A program made the translations under genes and the position numbers. The notes beneath the pieces were generated by a model, which saw nothing but the letters and a program-made list of their open reading frames with translations, ran no database searches and was not told the origin of the DNA. A stretch of 64,000 bases of DNA from Agrobacterium salinitolerans (GTDB lineage Bacteria > Pseudomonadota > Alphaproteobacteria > Rhizobiales > Rhizobiaceae). The stretch is taken from positions 149,036 through 213,035 of the forward strand of contig NZ_MRDH01000039.1 in NCBI RefSeq assembly GCF_002008225.1. Direction: 5' to 3'. The stretch's first letter is position 1, and the number at the start of each line of letters is the position of its first letter. Positions 35,102-46,149 of this stretch are shown one piece after another.

Positions 35102-37558
35102 CTAGAAGGAAAATCGCCGGCTGGAACCCAGTGAGACGACCTCTCCGGAAGGAGGAGCTTCCGTCGCCGGGGTCTCCGGCAGGAGGCTGATTTTTCTGGT
35201 TTCGCCGGGGCCGAGGTGGAACCAGTTTTCCGAGGCGTAATAACCCTGCACTTCGACATGGACGGATTGCGCCAGTCGGTCCGTGCCGATTTCAAGAGAC
35301 CAGTTGCCGCTCGTTTCACTGATCGCGACCTGAAGGTTTGCGGCGTGCAGCGCCTTTTTACGGCCGAGAGGGAAATGGAATGCGTCGGCGATCACATGTC
35401 CTGTCGCAACGTCGCGAAGCCGGGCGACGGTAACGTCATGGGATGGAGGGCCGAAACGATAGGCATAGGTCGTGTCGAAAAAGGCGCCGAACAAATCTGT
35501 TGCGGCAATGGTCTGGCTCTGTCGGGGTAAAAGCGTGAGCGGTCGTTTGGCGTGGACGACGGGTTGGACACCTTCGCGCAGGCAGGTCAGTTCCAGCATG
35601 GCTTCGAGGCCGCCGCCGGTCTCGTTGATGAGGTGTATATCCAGCCCGTTCGTGCCCTCATCGGAAAAAGTAACCTGAATGGGGCGGAACGCCCTTTTCA
35701 ACGCGTGCCAGACAGATTTGGGCCGGCCGGTGGCATCGATGACACCCCAGCCTGCGCCGGGAACGAGATCTTGCAGGGTCCAGACCAGAGCGCCCTGACA
35801 GGAGGAGCCGCTGCGCCGCCATTCGGCGAAAGTCGCCTCCATGACCTCGGCTGTGGCGGCACGGGACATGTCGAGATAAAGGCCGCCGTCTTCGCGACGC
35901 AGAACATCCGGTTCGACGCCGTAGAGCAGGTTCAGATAATGGCCGCGAACATCCTCGAAGTCCCAGGATGCCCCACGATCCCGCGGTGCGCACGCCTTCC
36001 ATCGCGGATCGTGCACGGCCACGCCGGGTAGATATTTGTCCAGTGTTTCCTGTTCGGGAATATTGGCGAAGGCGAGGCATTCGGCGGCGAAGCGCAGATC
36101 GGCGCGGCGCGCATCTTCCAGCGGGCGGCAATAGGCGCCCACGCCGTAATAGTGGCCGACCCCGGCGTTGGGAAAGAAGGGCAATGCACCGCCGGAGGGG
36201 GAATTGGCGACATAGGCTGCATCCGGCCGTTTCTCGGCAAGGAGTTCCGGCAGAACCTCCTCGGTGAGCGTTCCCTTCCATATCTGTTCCGGCAGACCGA
36301 GCATCGCGCCCTGCTGGTACATTTCACTGCCGCCACAAAAGACGGTGAGCGATGGAGAAAGCGCGGTGGCTTCGAGGAACTGCGAGATTTCCGTGACGAT
36401 ATGCTGGCGCAGGCTCTCGTCCTTTGCCGGGTAATCGAAATTGGCGAGCATGGCGTCCTGCCAGACCATAATGCCCAATTCGTCGCAAAGCGCGAAAAAA
36501 TCCGGCGTCTCATAAGCCATGGTGCCGCCGATGCGGATCATGTTCATGCCGGCTTCCGCGGCTTTTTTCAGCCAGGGCTCGTAGTCCGGCCGTGTTCCCG
36601 GCAGGCGCACGATATCGGCCGTCGTCCAGACCGCACCGCGGCTGAAGACCGGCTGACCGTTCACCTTGAGGCCGAAACCGTTACCGTCTTCGCCATGATC
36701 GATCTCGACCCGCCGGAAGCCGGTACGCCCCAGCCTATGTTGTTCGCCGTCCAGTTCCAAAAGCGTGTCGTGCAGCGCAGGCCTGCCATGGGTGTGCGGC
36801 CACCATGTTTCGACATCGGGTATGTGGAGCTCGCCGGAAAACTTGCCGTTCTCATCCTTGGAAAGATCGGCGCTATAACCCGCGCAGCCAAGCCGTGCCG
36901 ATTGTATGGGCCGCTTGGTTTCCAGTGCGATGGCGACCGTTCCCGTTCCTGCTTCGTCCAGCGAAGATCGGAGCGTGCAAAGTACAGCTTCCTGTCTGAT
37001 CAGACTGATGGGCCGCCATGGGCCGGCGGCGTGGATTTCCGGGCACCAGCCGGGCATGTAACCGAGTGCGGTGGTGCGGATCAGACGCAAACCATGGGTA
37101 TTCATCATCTGCGGCCGCCAGCGGGCGCGGGGGCCGGTTTTTTCAAGTCTCGGCGCAAGCGCCCGGAAGCAGATGCAAAGCTCGTCCGCGCCCGTGAGTT
37201 CGACCGGCACTTCCAGCCTTTCGAACATGCTCTGGCTCGCGGCGATCAACTCGCCATTGAAGAAGATTTCAGCAATGGTGGAGAGACCATCGAAGCGCAG
37301 GGCGGCACGCTCCCGGGCATCGGAAATCATTGTCAGCCGGTACCAGGCATCCCTGTCATTGAGGGGGCGCGGAGCGAGACGGTCGAATTTTCCGGCCGCC
37401 TCCAGAGCCTGCGCCACGGTGCCGGGAACGGAAACGTGAAGGCTTTCGAGCGATGCGGGAATATCGGCCGGCGTCTCATAGGCATCGGCCGGTGTCAGCG
37501 TCAGCGTCCAGCCTTCACTCAGCGATTCCTCGCTTTCGCCGGGAAGATAAGTCCTCAC
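35102..37558 (-). CDS. Glycoside hydrolase family 2 protein (beta-mannosidase-like)
   Basis: 818-residue cytoplasmic-looking glycosidase (no signal peptide). N-terminal sugar-binding jelly roll (about 1-190, with SVPGTVAQALE and WYRLTMIS), an immunoglobulin-like domain ending near GFRRVEIDHGEDG, then a TIM barrel. The proposed acid/base is Glu412 in CGGSEM and the nucleophile Glu493 in FAAECLAF; both are conserved in type but the surrounding residues differ from textbook beta-mannosidases (no NE pair, no SEFG), so specificity is uncertain. Last gene of the carrier-protein operon, coupled to the DUF1839 gene by ATGA. Confidence 0.8.
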   Translation of the reverse strand: MRTYLPGESEESLSEGWTLTLTPADAYETPADIPASLESLHVSVPGTVAQALEAAGKFDRLAPRPLNDRDAWYRLTMISDARERAALRFDGLSTIAEIFFNGELIAASQSMFERLEVPVELTGADELCICFRALAPRLEKTGPRARWRPQMMNTHGLRLIRTTALGYMPGWCPEIHAAGPWRPISLIRQEAVLCTLRSSLDEAGTGTVAIALETKRPIQSARLGCAGYSADLSKDENGKFSGELHIPDVETWWPHTHGRPALHDTLLELDGEQHRLGRTGFRRVEIDHGEDGNGFGLKVNGQPVFSRGAVWTTADIVRLPGTRPDYEPWLKKAAEAGMNMIRIGGTMAYETPDFFALCDELGIMVWQDAMLANFDYPAKDESLRQHIVTEISQFLEATALSPSLTVFCGGSEMYQQGAMLGLPEQIWKGTLTEEVLPELLAEKRPDAAYVANSPSGGALPFFPNAGVGHYYGVGAYCRPLEDARRADLRFAAECLAFANIPEQETLDKYLPGVAVHDPRWKACAPRDRGASWDFEDVRGHYLNLLYGVEPDVLRREDGGLYLDMSRAATAEVMEATFAEWRRSGSSCQGALVWTLQDLVPGAGWGVIDATGRPKSVWHALKRAFRPIQVTFSDEGTNGLDIHLINETGGGLEAMLELTCLREGVQPVVHAKRPLTLLPRQSQTIAATDLFGAFFDTTYAYRFGPPSHDVTVARLRDVATGHVIADAFHFPLGRKKALHAANLQVAISETSGNWSLEIGTDRLAQSVHVEVQGYYASENWFHLGPGETRKISLLPETPATEAPPSGEVVSLGSSRRFSF

Positions 37559-38538
37559 GCGGCCTCGCTGGCATCAGTGAGTTTAGTCGAAAGCGCTTCC
37601 ATTACGCCGTCCCATGCATCCGCTGCTGGATCGAGCACGGTGGCCAGCGCATCAAATTTGCGGCGGGTGACGGCGCGGGCAAGCTGGAACTGCACGGTCT
37701 TGGCAACCTCGGAAATCTTGAGCGCGTGGTCTCTTGCTTCAGAAAAACCGTCCGCGTCCAGCCATTCGAAGTGGCTTGCCGCCAGTTCGAAATTGGCGCC
37801 GAGCTGGCGCAGCGTGTTGAACGCGTATTTGTGAAAAAAACCGAAGGGTCGGTCGGCGACCTTTTCCACCTGCGTCGGAAAAACGCCGGCAAAAGCGCGG
37901 ACCGGATTGGTGGAGGGCCGTCTGGAAAAATGGAACTTCAGGAGCCGTTCGGCCGTCTTGCGAATATGTGCGGGCGAGGGGCTGCTATCCGCGAATTTTG
38001 CAAATTCGGTATAGGGCAGGAAGGGTGGGTCGGTCTCGGCGAGATGATGCTGGAACAGACCGTCAAAATCTTCGCCTGCAAGATGGAAAAAGCCGGCATT
38101 GTGGAAATAGTCGAGTTCGCGGTTTTCGAGGTCGAGCCGGTTGATGGCGATGGTGGTCTTGCCATGTTCCTTGCGGTAGCCCACCCCATGGGTATCAGGC
38201 ATATAGAAGCTGTCCATCTCGATCAGGCAGATGCGGCCGCGTGCGAGCTGCGCGTCGATGTGATTTTCCACCCTGTCGAAGATCGCAAGCTCGGTGGTGC
38301 GAACGCCATAAAGCGCCTCGAGGTCTTCCAGCGGCACCTTGAAGAAGGTGAACTGGTCGCCTTCGAAATCCTGCGTCAGCGTGAAACCGAACATGGCCTC
38401 TGGCGGCAGGCCCTTCGAGGCCAGCACTTCGATCCACAAATCGATGTAGCAATTGGTCTCCGGCCACATTCTCTCGGAGGAATGGAGCGGATGCTGCACA
38501 TAATTTTGGGGATCGAGACCGGGAAAAATCTGCCGCAT
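37555..38538 (-). CDS. DUF1839-family protein
   Basis: 327 residues, recognised as DUF1839 by NCYIDLWIEVLASKG near the start, GDQFTFFKVPLEDLEALYG, LIEMDSFYMPDTHG, and the HNAGFFHLAGEDFDGLF segment. No known enzyme function. Soluble, no signal peptide. Members of this family are found next to amino acid:carrier-protein ligases, which is exactly its position here (six bases after the ligase stop), so it probably takes or modifies the aminoacyl group. The LIEMDSF region contains acidic and cysteine-free pockets, but no catalytic residue can be assigned. Confidence 0.8.
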   Translation of the reverse strand: MRQIFPGLDPQNYVQHPLHSSERMWPETNCYIDLWIEVLASKGLPPEAMFGFTLTQDFEGDQFTFFKVPLEDLEALYGVRTTELAIFDRVENHIDAQLARGRICLIEMDSFYMPDTHGVGYRKEHGKTTIAINRLDLENRELDYFHNAGFFHLAGEDFDGLFQHHLAETDPPFLPYTEFAKFADSSPSPAHIRKTAERLLKFHFSRRPSTNPVRAFAGVFPTQVEKVADRPFGFFHKYAFNTLRQLGANFELAASHFEWLDADGFSEARDHALKISEVAKTVQFQLARAVTRRKFDALATVLDPAADAWDGVMEALSTKLTDASEAA

Positions 38539-38544
38539 GAATGA

Positions 38545-39453
38545 TCAGCCCCAGAGCGTTTCCACGACCTTCGCAGGCCATTTCTTCACATCGAGACCAT
38601 GATGCGCAAACAGCGCCAGCGCGATGCGCTCAAGGCCGAAACCGACGCAGGCGGTATGGGCAACATCGCCATTATCGAGGTTCAGGCCCCACTTCTGGCC
38701 GAAGGCATCCTGGTGGTAGTTGAAACTCATGCAGGCTGTTGGGTTCGTCGTCGATGTGACCGGGATCAAGAGTTCGAATTTCAGGTTCTGGTCGCGCTGG
38801 TTGTTGGCGAGCATTTTTCCGGCGCGGCCGAAGAAGGGATCGTTGGCGATATCGATGGTGACGTCGAGCCCGACCGCTTTCATCATTTCCACGCCGCGAT
38901 CCATCCAGGTCTGGCGGAATTCGGTGACGTTCGCCTCGGTGCCCATGCAGACATATTCACGCATGCGGAAAAGCTGCTGGCGCGCCGGATCCTTTGAGGG
39001 TTCATGGCGGAAGCAATAGGACTGGATGTCATAGAGACCGCCGCCGGCGGGAAGGGCGCCACGTTTGGCGATCGTCGGATAGAGCGGGTAGCAGGCCGCC
39101 GGCGTCAGCACGATGTCGGTGGCTTTCTGGTCCTTGGTCCAGTCGCCGCCCTCATCCATCGTCTTCAGCAAGCTGACATGGTCGAGTTCACAGCCGCAGA
39201 AGGAATGGACCGTGCCGGCGAGCTGCGGGAAGCTCTTCATGTAACCGCTCTTTTCGAAATAGGCGCGGTTGATGCCGGGCGGGAAGCGGATCGCTTCGGC
39301 GCCATCGGCGCCACCGGTGCGGTCGATCAGCCGCTCGAAGGCGGCAATCACATCCTCGAACTGGCCGCTGCGTCCATAAAGACCGTCCACACCGGTTTCA
39401 ATCAGCAGGCCTTCTTCGAACAGTCGATCGAGAAACGATGTTTGCATGTCCAT
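38545..39453 (-). CDS. Amino acid:[carrier protein] ligase (class II aaRS-like, tRNA-independent)
   Basis: 302-residue homologue of the catalytic core of atypical seryl-tRNA synthetase. It activates a small amino acid with ATP and loads it on the phosphopantetheine of a carrier protein instead of tRNA. Visible: motif 2 ([20 protein letters not shown]), motif 3 ([12 protein letters not shown], 271-282), and residues Cys121, Glu166 and Cys269 in the positions of the family zinc ligands. There is no tRNA-binding domain. The carrier protein is encoded two genes upstream. Enzymes of this family were characterised from Agrobacterium and Bradyrhizobium with glycine or alanine; which one is used here cannot be read. 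Confidence 0.9.
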   Translation of the reverse strand: MDMQTSFLDRLFEEGLLIETGVDGLYGRSGQFEDVIAAFERLIDRTGGADGAEAIRFPPGINRAYFEKSGYMKSFPQLAGTVHSFCGCELDHVSLLKTMDEGGDWTKDQKATDIVLTPAACYPLYPTIAKRGALPAGGGLYDIQSYCFRHEPSKDPARQQLFRMREYVCMGTEANVTEFRQTWMDRGVEMMKAVGLDVTIDIANDPFFGRAGKMLANNQRDQNLKFELLIPVTSTTNPTACMSFNYHQDAFGQKWGLNLDNGDVAHTACVGFGLERIALALFAHHGLDVKKWPAKVVETLWG

Positions 39454-39457
39454 GGTC

Positions 39458-40639
39458 TTATCCCAAGAGGCTGGTGTCCTGCTTGTGAACCAGCAGGAGA
39501 TTGGCGGAATTGCCGAGAATGCGGTCGTTGGAAATCATCAATCGGGCGGAATGTGCGTCGCGCAGGTGCCGGCCGAGGCTATAGGGCGTGCCGTTCTTGT
39601 AGCCCATGATGCCGCAGACCAGCATGGCGTGGTCGATGATCTCGAGAATGGTTTCGGAAGAGCAAATCTTCACATTGTTCATGGCGACGGCAAAGGCCAT
39701 CGACATCAGTTTTTCGGGGTCGCTCTTGGTGTCCTCGTAAGCCTTGATGCCGGCGATGATGTTGGATTTCACGACCTGCAGCTTGGTGGAAACTTCAGCA
39801 AGGCGGATTGCGCCGGGAGGAGCGGTGCCCGGCGATTTGCGCGCCGCGGCTCTGACGAAAGACTGGGCGCGCAGCACGGCGTCCGACGCGATGCCGTACC
39901 AGACGGCGCTCCACAGGAGATGCGAGCTTGCAAGCATGGATTGTGCGGCGATTTCGGCAAAGGGTTTCGGGAATATCTGCGCCGCCGGCGCTTCGCCGCG
40001 GAACAGGAAGCCGTCGGAACAGGTGCCACGCATGCCGAGCGTATCCCAGACATGGGTCTTTTCGAGCGTGTACTGATTTTTCAGGAAGACGGTCATCACC
40101 TGGTCGGCGGGCGCGGCATCCTTGTGAGCGCGCGAGGTGATGAGGATCGCATCGGCATTGCTGCCATAGGAAATGACGGTGGCATCCTTCTCCAGCCGGC
40201 AGCTATCGCCTTCGACTTCGATCGCACAGATGGAGTTGCGCAGATTGCCGCCGATGCCGCCTTCCGTGGTGGCGGAGCCGAGCAGGAGCTGTTCGTTGGC
40301 AACGCGACGCATGAAGCCCGGATGCCAGTTGCTCTCGACGCCATGTTCCACAAGGCTTGACAGCTTGATGTGGTGCATGGCGAAAATCATCGCGGTTGCC
40401 GAACAGGCCTGCCCGAGCCGGGCGCAGATATCGGCGATTTCCTGTAAGGAAGCGCTTTCACCGCCCAGCGAAGAGGGGACCTGAATGCCGAGCAGACGTT
40501 CCTGTCGCAGCGCATCAACAGCTTCCTGCGGAAAGCGGCCGGTGAAATCTACCGCATCCGCATGTCTGGCGGCAATTGCCGCGACACGGCCCGCGCGCGC
40601 GGACAGCGTTTCATCCTGCGGCGCTACGGTGACGTTCAT
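39458..40639 (-). CDS. Acyl-CoA dehydrogenase-like flavoprotein
   Basis: 393-residue FAD enzyme with acyl-CoA dehydrogenase layout: N-terminal helical domain, beta domain ([20 protein letters not shown]) and C-terminal four-helix domain ([19 protein letters not shown]). It begins at an ATG overlapping the carrier-protein stop by one base (TGATG) and is followed by the ligase gene after four bases. The context suggests the substrate is the aminoacyl thioester on the carrier protein rather than an acyl-CoA, as prolyl-carrier oxidases do in pyrrole biosynthesis; this is inference. The usual catalytic glutamate could not be placed confidently. Confidence 0.85.
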   Translation of the reverse strand: MNVTVAPQDETLSARAGRVAAIAARHADAVDFTGRFPQEAVDALRQERLLGIQVPSSLGGESASLQEIADICARLGQACSATAMIFAMHHIKLSSLVEHGVESNWHPGFMRRVANEQLLLGSATTEGGIGGNLRNSICAIEVEGDSCRLEKDATVISYGSNADAILITSRAHKDAAPADQVMTVFLKNQYTLEKTHVWDTLGMRGTCSDGFLFRGEAPAAQIFPKPFAEIAAQSMLASSHLLWSAVWYGIASDAVLRAQSFVRAAARKSPGTAPPGAIRLAEVSTKLQVVKSNIIAGIKAYEDTKSDPEKLMSMAFAVAMNNVKICSSETILEIIDHAMLVCGIMGYKNGTPYSLGRHLRDAHSARLMISNDRILGNSANLLLVHKQDTSLLG

Positions 40640-40890
40640 CAGGCTGCCTCTTTACCATCCAGAATGAGCTTAACGGTGTCTTCAATCGCCCTGATGCTCG
40701 CAAAGGATTTGCGGTTCAGGAGATTGTCGGGGAATTCGATGTCGAATGCCTCTTCGATGCCGAGCATCAATTGTACCGACGCAAAGGAAGAAAGGCCCGC
40801 TGCATAAAGATCGGCTTCGTCTGCAATCGTATCGACGGGGGTTGGAAGCTGGCCGAATTTTGCCAGTATTTCACGAATAGTCGCATTCAT
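40639..40890 (-). CDS. Aminoacyl carrier protein (acyl-carrier-protein fold)
   Basis: 83-residue acidic carrier protein. The phosphopantetheine site is in AAGLSSFASVQLML; Ser35 is the likely attachment residue, in the sequence context typical of carrier proteins that partner with amino acid:carrier-protein ligases rather than the DSL motif of fatty-acid ACP. Helix 2/3 region (IEEAFDIEFPDNLLNRKSF) is well conserved. First gene of a five-gene operon; the flavoprotein gene overlaps its stop by one base. No thioesterase or condensation enzyme is in the operon. Confidence 0.88.
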   Translation of the reverse strand: MNATIREILAKFGQLPTPVDTIADEADLYAAGLSSFASVQLMLGIEEAFDIEFPDNLLNRKSFASIRAIEDTVKLILDGKEAA

Positions 40891-41040
40891 TCCGACGTAT
40901 CTCCAATGAAATCAACATTAGGTAGGTTTGTGCTTATCGTTATGCCGCAAACGATAATATTCGCCTAAACCGTTAGGTTAATTACAACTAACGGCAGCAT
41001 GCGACATTCCCGCACCTTTGCCAAGTACGGATCGTCGGCC

Positions 41041-41069
41041 TTGACAAATGCCGGGCGGTGTTTTTTGCT
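41041..41069 (+). promoter_or_regulatory. Candidate promoter of the thi operon
   Basis: CTTGACA-type -35 (TTGACA at 41041-41046 preceded by C, as usual in rhizobia), a 17-base spacer and a weak -10 (TTTGCT, 41064-41069). The predicted start of transcription, around 41076, falls just before the TPP aptamer. The -10 is a poor match, so confidence is moderate. Confidence 0.45.
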
Positions 41070-41079
41070 GAGACCATTC

Positions 41080-43103
<2,024 letters not shown>

Positions 43104-43104
43104 C

Positions 43105-44109
43105 ATGCGCATTCTGGTCAAGGGAACGGGGGTCGCCGGTTTGACGGCGGCCTTCGAACTGGTGCGGACCGGCGTTACCGTCGAGGTTTGCGAGCGCAAT
43201 GCCGAACCCTCTCGCGGTGCATCCTGGTATGCGGGCGGCATGCTGGCGCCCTGGTGTGAGCGTGAAAGCGCTGAAGCAGCGGTTCTGACGCTCGGTCAGG
43301 CGGCGCTCGACTGGTGGGATGAAGCGACACCCGGCCTTGTCGTGCGGCACGGTACGCTGGTCGTTGCGCCAGCCCGCGACAAGGTGGAGCTTTCGCGTTT
43401 CGCATCGCGGACCGCTGGCTATCGCTGGGTGGATGAGGGCGAAATCGCCGCGCTGGAGCCTGATCTTGCCGGGCGATTTCGTTCCGGGCTTTATTTCCCG
43501 GGCGAGGGGCACCTCGATCCGCGTCTTGCACTGAAATCGCTGCATGAGCGGCTCTGCACCATGGGTGTACGGTTCCATATGGGTATCCCGTTGGATGAAG
43601 AGCCGTTCGACCGCGTGGTGGATTGCACTGGCTCTGCGGCAATCGGCGGGATTTCCGATCTTCGCGGTGTGCGGGGAGAAATGCTCTATCTCGCCACGCC
43701 GGAGGTTTCCCTGTCTCGTCCTGTCCGGCTGCTGCATCCGCGCATTCCGCTTTACATCGTGCCGCGCGAGCCGGGTCGTTTCATGGTGGGCGCAACGATG
43801 ATCGAGACGGAAGATGCGGGCGCCATTTCCGCCCGCTCGATGATGGAGTTCCTGAATGCCGCCTACGCCGTGCATCCGGCTTTCGCGGAGGCGGAAATCA
43901 TCGAGACGGGCACCGGCGTGCGCCCCGCCTATCCTGACAATCTGCCTGATGTCACGCAGGATGGCCGGACCATTTTCATCAACGGCGCGCACCGGCACGG
44001 CTTTCTGCTGTCGCCGGCGATGGCGCGGCAGGCGGCTGAATTCGTTTGCCAAACTCTCTCTCAAAAGGAACGGGATCATGAAACTTCTGGTGAATGGCGA
44101 CGAGCTTGA
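43105..44109 (+). CDS. thiO: Glycine oxidase ThiO
   Basis: FAD-dependent oxidase of the DAO family that converts glycine to iminoglycine (dehydroglycine) for thiazole synthesis. 334 residues. FAD-binding start RILVKGTGVAGLTAAFEL and acidic end of strand 2 (VEVCERN), GGMLAPWCE, and the C-terminal GTGVRPAYPDNLPDV. Start ATG 43105 is one base after the thiC stop; an in-frame ATG at 43093 inside thiC is less likely. Overlaps thiS by 32 bases. Confidence 0.92.
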   Translation: MRILVKGTGVAGLTAAFELVRTGVTVEVCERNAEPSRGASWYAGGMLAPWCERESAEAAVLTLGQAALDWWDEATPGLVVRHGTLVVAPARDKVELSRFASRTAGYRWVDEGEIAALEPDLAGRFRSGLYFPGEGHLDPRLALKSLHERLCTMGVRFHMGIPLDEEPFDRVVDCTGSAAIGGISDLRGVRGEMLYLATPEVSLSRPVRLLHPRIPLYIVPREPGRFMVGATMIETEDAGAISARSMMEFLNAAYAVHPAFAEAEIIETGTGVRPAYPDNLPDVTQDGRTIFINGAHRHGFLLSPAMARQAAEFVCQTLSQKERDHETSGEWRRA

Positions 44110-44275
44110 TCTCGCCGCCGAGACGCTGGCCGGCCTGCTTGCCAGCCTCGAATACGAGGGTGAGTGGCTGGCGACGGCGGTGAACGGTGACCTGGTGCAT
44201 TCGGAAGAGCGCGCCGATTATAGGTTGAAGGCCTTTGACCGTATCGAAATCCTCTCGCCGATGCAGGGAGGCTGA
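44078..44275 (+). CDS. thiS: Thiamine biosynthesis sulfur carrier ThiS
   Basis: 65-residue ubiquitin-like sulfur carrier. It begins [12 protein letters not shown] and ends in the essential Gly-Gly (MQGG), which is adenylated and converted to a thiocarboxylate that donates sulfur to thiazole. The ATG lies 32 bases inside thiO, with AAGGAACGGG upstream, so translation of the two is coupled. The thiG start follows four bases after the stop. Confidence 0.94.
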   Translation: MKLLVNGDELDLAAETLAGLLASLEYEGEWLATAVNGDLVHSEERADYRLKAFDRIEILSPMQGG

Positions 44276-44279
44276 AACC

Positions 44280-45053
44280 ATGCTGACGCTCTATGGCCGC
44301 GAGGTCTCATCCCGTCTCCTGCTCGGCACAGCGCGCTATCCGTCTCCTGCCGTGCTTGCCGACGCCGTGCGGGCGAGCAACACGGATATTCTGACAATTT
44401 CGCTGCGCCGGGAAACGGCGGGCGGCAAGAAGGGCGGTCAGTTTTTCGAGCTTATCCGCGAGCTGGATTGCCAAATTCTGCCCAATACCGCCGGCTGCCA
44501 CACGGTCAAGGAAGCGGTGCTGACGGCAAAGATGGCCCGCGATGTGTTCCGCACTAACTGGATCAAGCTGGAGGTTATCGGCCATCACGATACGTTGCAG
44601 CCCGATGTCTTCGCACTTGTCGAGGCGGCGAAAATCCTCTGCGACGATGGTTTCGAGGTCTTTCCTTATACGACGGACGATCTGGTCGTCGCCGAAAAGC
44701 TGCTGGAGGCGGGTTGCAGGGTACTGATGCCCTGGTGCGCGCCGATCGGCAGCGCCATGGGACCGCTCAATCTAACGGCGCTGAAATCCATGCGGGCGCG
44801 TTTTTCGGATGTGCCGATGATTGTCGATGCCGGTATCGGCCGCCCGTCCCATGCGGTCACGGTGATGGAGCTTGGTTACGATGCCGTTCTGCTCAACACG
44901 GCGGTTGCGGGCGCGGGTGATCCGGTCGGCATGGCGGAGGCTTTCGCTCGCGCCATAGAAGCCGGCCATCAGGCATATCTCTCCGGGCCGCTGGAGCCGA
45001 GGGACATGGCCGTTCCCTCGACGCCGGTGATCGGAACGGCTGTCTTTTCCTGA
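44280..45053 (+). CDS. thiG: Thiazole synthase ThiG
   Basis: TIM-barrel enzyme that joins deoxyxylulose phosphate, iminoglycine and ThiS-bound sulfur into the thiazole phosphate. 257 residues. The imine-forming lysine is in NWIKLEVIG; phosphate-binding regions are [12 protein letters not shown] and [10 protein letters not shown], and [16 protein letters not shown] is a family hallmark. ATG 44280 is used; the longer frame from 44235 overlaps thiS and lacks a ribosome-binding site. thiE, often next in rhizobial operons, is not found; a long hairpin follows instead. Confidence 0.96.
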   Translation: MLTLYGREVSSRLLLGTARYPSPAVLADAVRASNTDILTISLRRETAGGKKGGQFFELIRELDCQILPNTAGCHTVKEAVLTAKMARDVFRTNWIKLEVIGHHDTLQPDVFALVEAAKILCDDGFEVFPYTTDDLVVAEKLLEAGCRVLMPWCAPIGSAMGPLNLTALKSMRARFSDVPMIVDAGIGRPSHAVTVMELGYDAVLLNTAVAGAGDPVGMAEAFARAIEAGHQAYLSGPLEPRDMAVPSTPVIGTAVFS

Positions 45054-45070
45054 TCGCGGCTTGTCGTCGA

Positions 45071-45109
45071 CATCAGGCACGTCACGTTTTGCGTTGACAG
45101 TGCCTGATG
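45071..45109. terminator. Long inverted repeat after thiG
   Basis: Perfect 10-base repeat CATCAGGCAC (45071-45080) and GTGCCTGATG (45100-45109), with GTCA/TGAC continuing the pairing inward, so the stem is about 14 pairs around a T-rich loop. It starts 18 bases after the thiG stop. No U-tract follows, so it is either an atypical terminator or a 3' stabilising hairpin. Confidence 0.55.
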
Positions 45110-45141
45110 GTGGCGGGATACCGGGAGAAAAGGGAAACGGC

Positions 45142-46146
45142 ATGGCGGCACTCACAAATCTTCTGACTGACATAGGCGGCGTTTCGGTCGGTAATGTCAC
45201 CGATCTTGCCCTTGGCTCCGGTGTTACGGCGATTGTTTTCGAAAAGCCCGTCATCGCTTCCGGTTCTGTTTTGGGTGGTGCGCCGGGCGGGCGCGATACC
45301 GGCCTGCTCGACCCCGCGATGACGGTGGAAACGGTGGACGCCTTCGTGCTGTCGGGCGGTTCTGCCTTCGGACTGGATGCGGCGGGCGGCGTTCAGGCCG
45401 GGCTGCGCGAAATCGGGCGTGGCCTGCAGGTCGGGTCCACCCGCGTTCCCATCGTGCCGCAGGCGATCCTGATGGATCTGCTGAATGGTGGCGACAAGGA
45501 TTGGGGTCTGCATTCACCCTATCGCGAGATGGGATATGCAGCCTTCAAGGCGGCGCGTGCGACGCCCTTCGAACTCGGAACAGCCGGTGCTGGAACGGGT
45601 GCGACGACCGCCACCTTCAAGGGCGGGCTCGGTTCGGCAAGCACCGTCAGTTCCGGCGGTTATAAGGTGGCGGCCATCGTTGCCGTCAATGCGCTCGGCT
45701 CCGCAACGGTTGGAACGAGCCGCCATTTCTGGTCCGCGCCGTTTGAAGTGCGGAGTGAATATGGCGATTGCGGTTTTCCCGATCGTTTCGAGCGGGATCA
45801 TACCGCGCTGAGCCTCAAGGGGGTCAATCTCACGGCAACGACCATCGGTGCGGTGGTGACGGATGCCGCGCTCACCAAGGCGCAGACGCATCGCCTTTCC
45901 ATCATGGCGCATGACGGTTTGGCGCGCGCCGTTCTGCCCGCCCATCTGCCAAGCGACGGCGACACCATGTTCGCGGCCGCGACCGGCGAAAAGCCGCTTG
46001 AGGGCGGCGTTCATTTCGCCGAACTTTGCCATCTTGCCACCATCGTGATGGCGCGCGCGGTGGCGCGGGGCGTCTATGAGGCGACGGCCTTGCCGGTGGA
46101 TGGAGCGCAAAAGGCCTATCGCGATCTTCATGGACGGAGCCTTTGA
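45142..46146 (+). CDS. P1-family (S58) peptidase, DmpA/NylC-like
   Basis: 334-residue Ntn-type hydrolase of the P1/DmpA family, made as a precursor that cleaves itself to expose its nucleophile. Family features: DIGGVSVGNVTD, SGGSAFGLDAAGGV, GTAGAGTGATTATFKGGLGS, VAAIVAVNALGSATV, and TTIGAVVTDAAL, where Thr233 is the probable new N-terminal residue. The residue before it is Ala instead of the Asn of NylC. Enzymes of this family act as aminopeptidases or amidases on odd amide bonds. ATG 45142 has AGGG upstream; it is three bases ahead of the ModE-like gene. Confidence 0.85.
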   Translation: MAALTNLLTDIGGVSVGNVTDLALGSGVTAIVFEKPVIASGSVLGGAPGGRDTGLLDPAMTVETVDAFVLSGGSAFGLDAAGGVQAGLREIGRGLQVGSTRVPIVPQAILMDLLNGGDKDWGLHSPYREMGYAAFKAARATPFELGTAGAGTGATTATFKGGLGSASTVSSGGYKVAAIVAVNALGSATVGTSRHFWSAPFEVRSEYGDCGFPDRFERDHTALSLKGVNLTATTIGAVVTDAALTKAQTHRLSIMAHDGLARAVLPAHLPSDGDTMFAAATGEKPLEGGVHFAELCHLATIVMARAVARGVYEATALPVDGAQKAYRDLHGRSL

Positions 46147-46149
46147 ACG

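Noticed and set aside
36152..37834. 560-codon plus-strand frame opposite the GH2 and DUF1839 genes
   Set aside because: Antisense to two coupled, family-assigned genes and without recognisable motifs.
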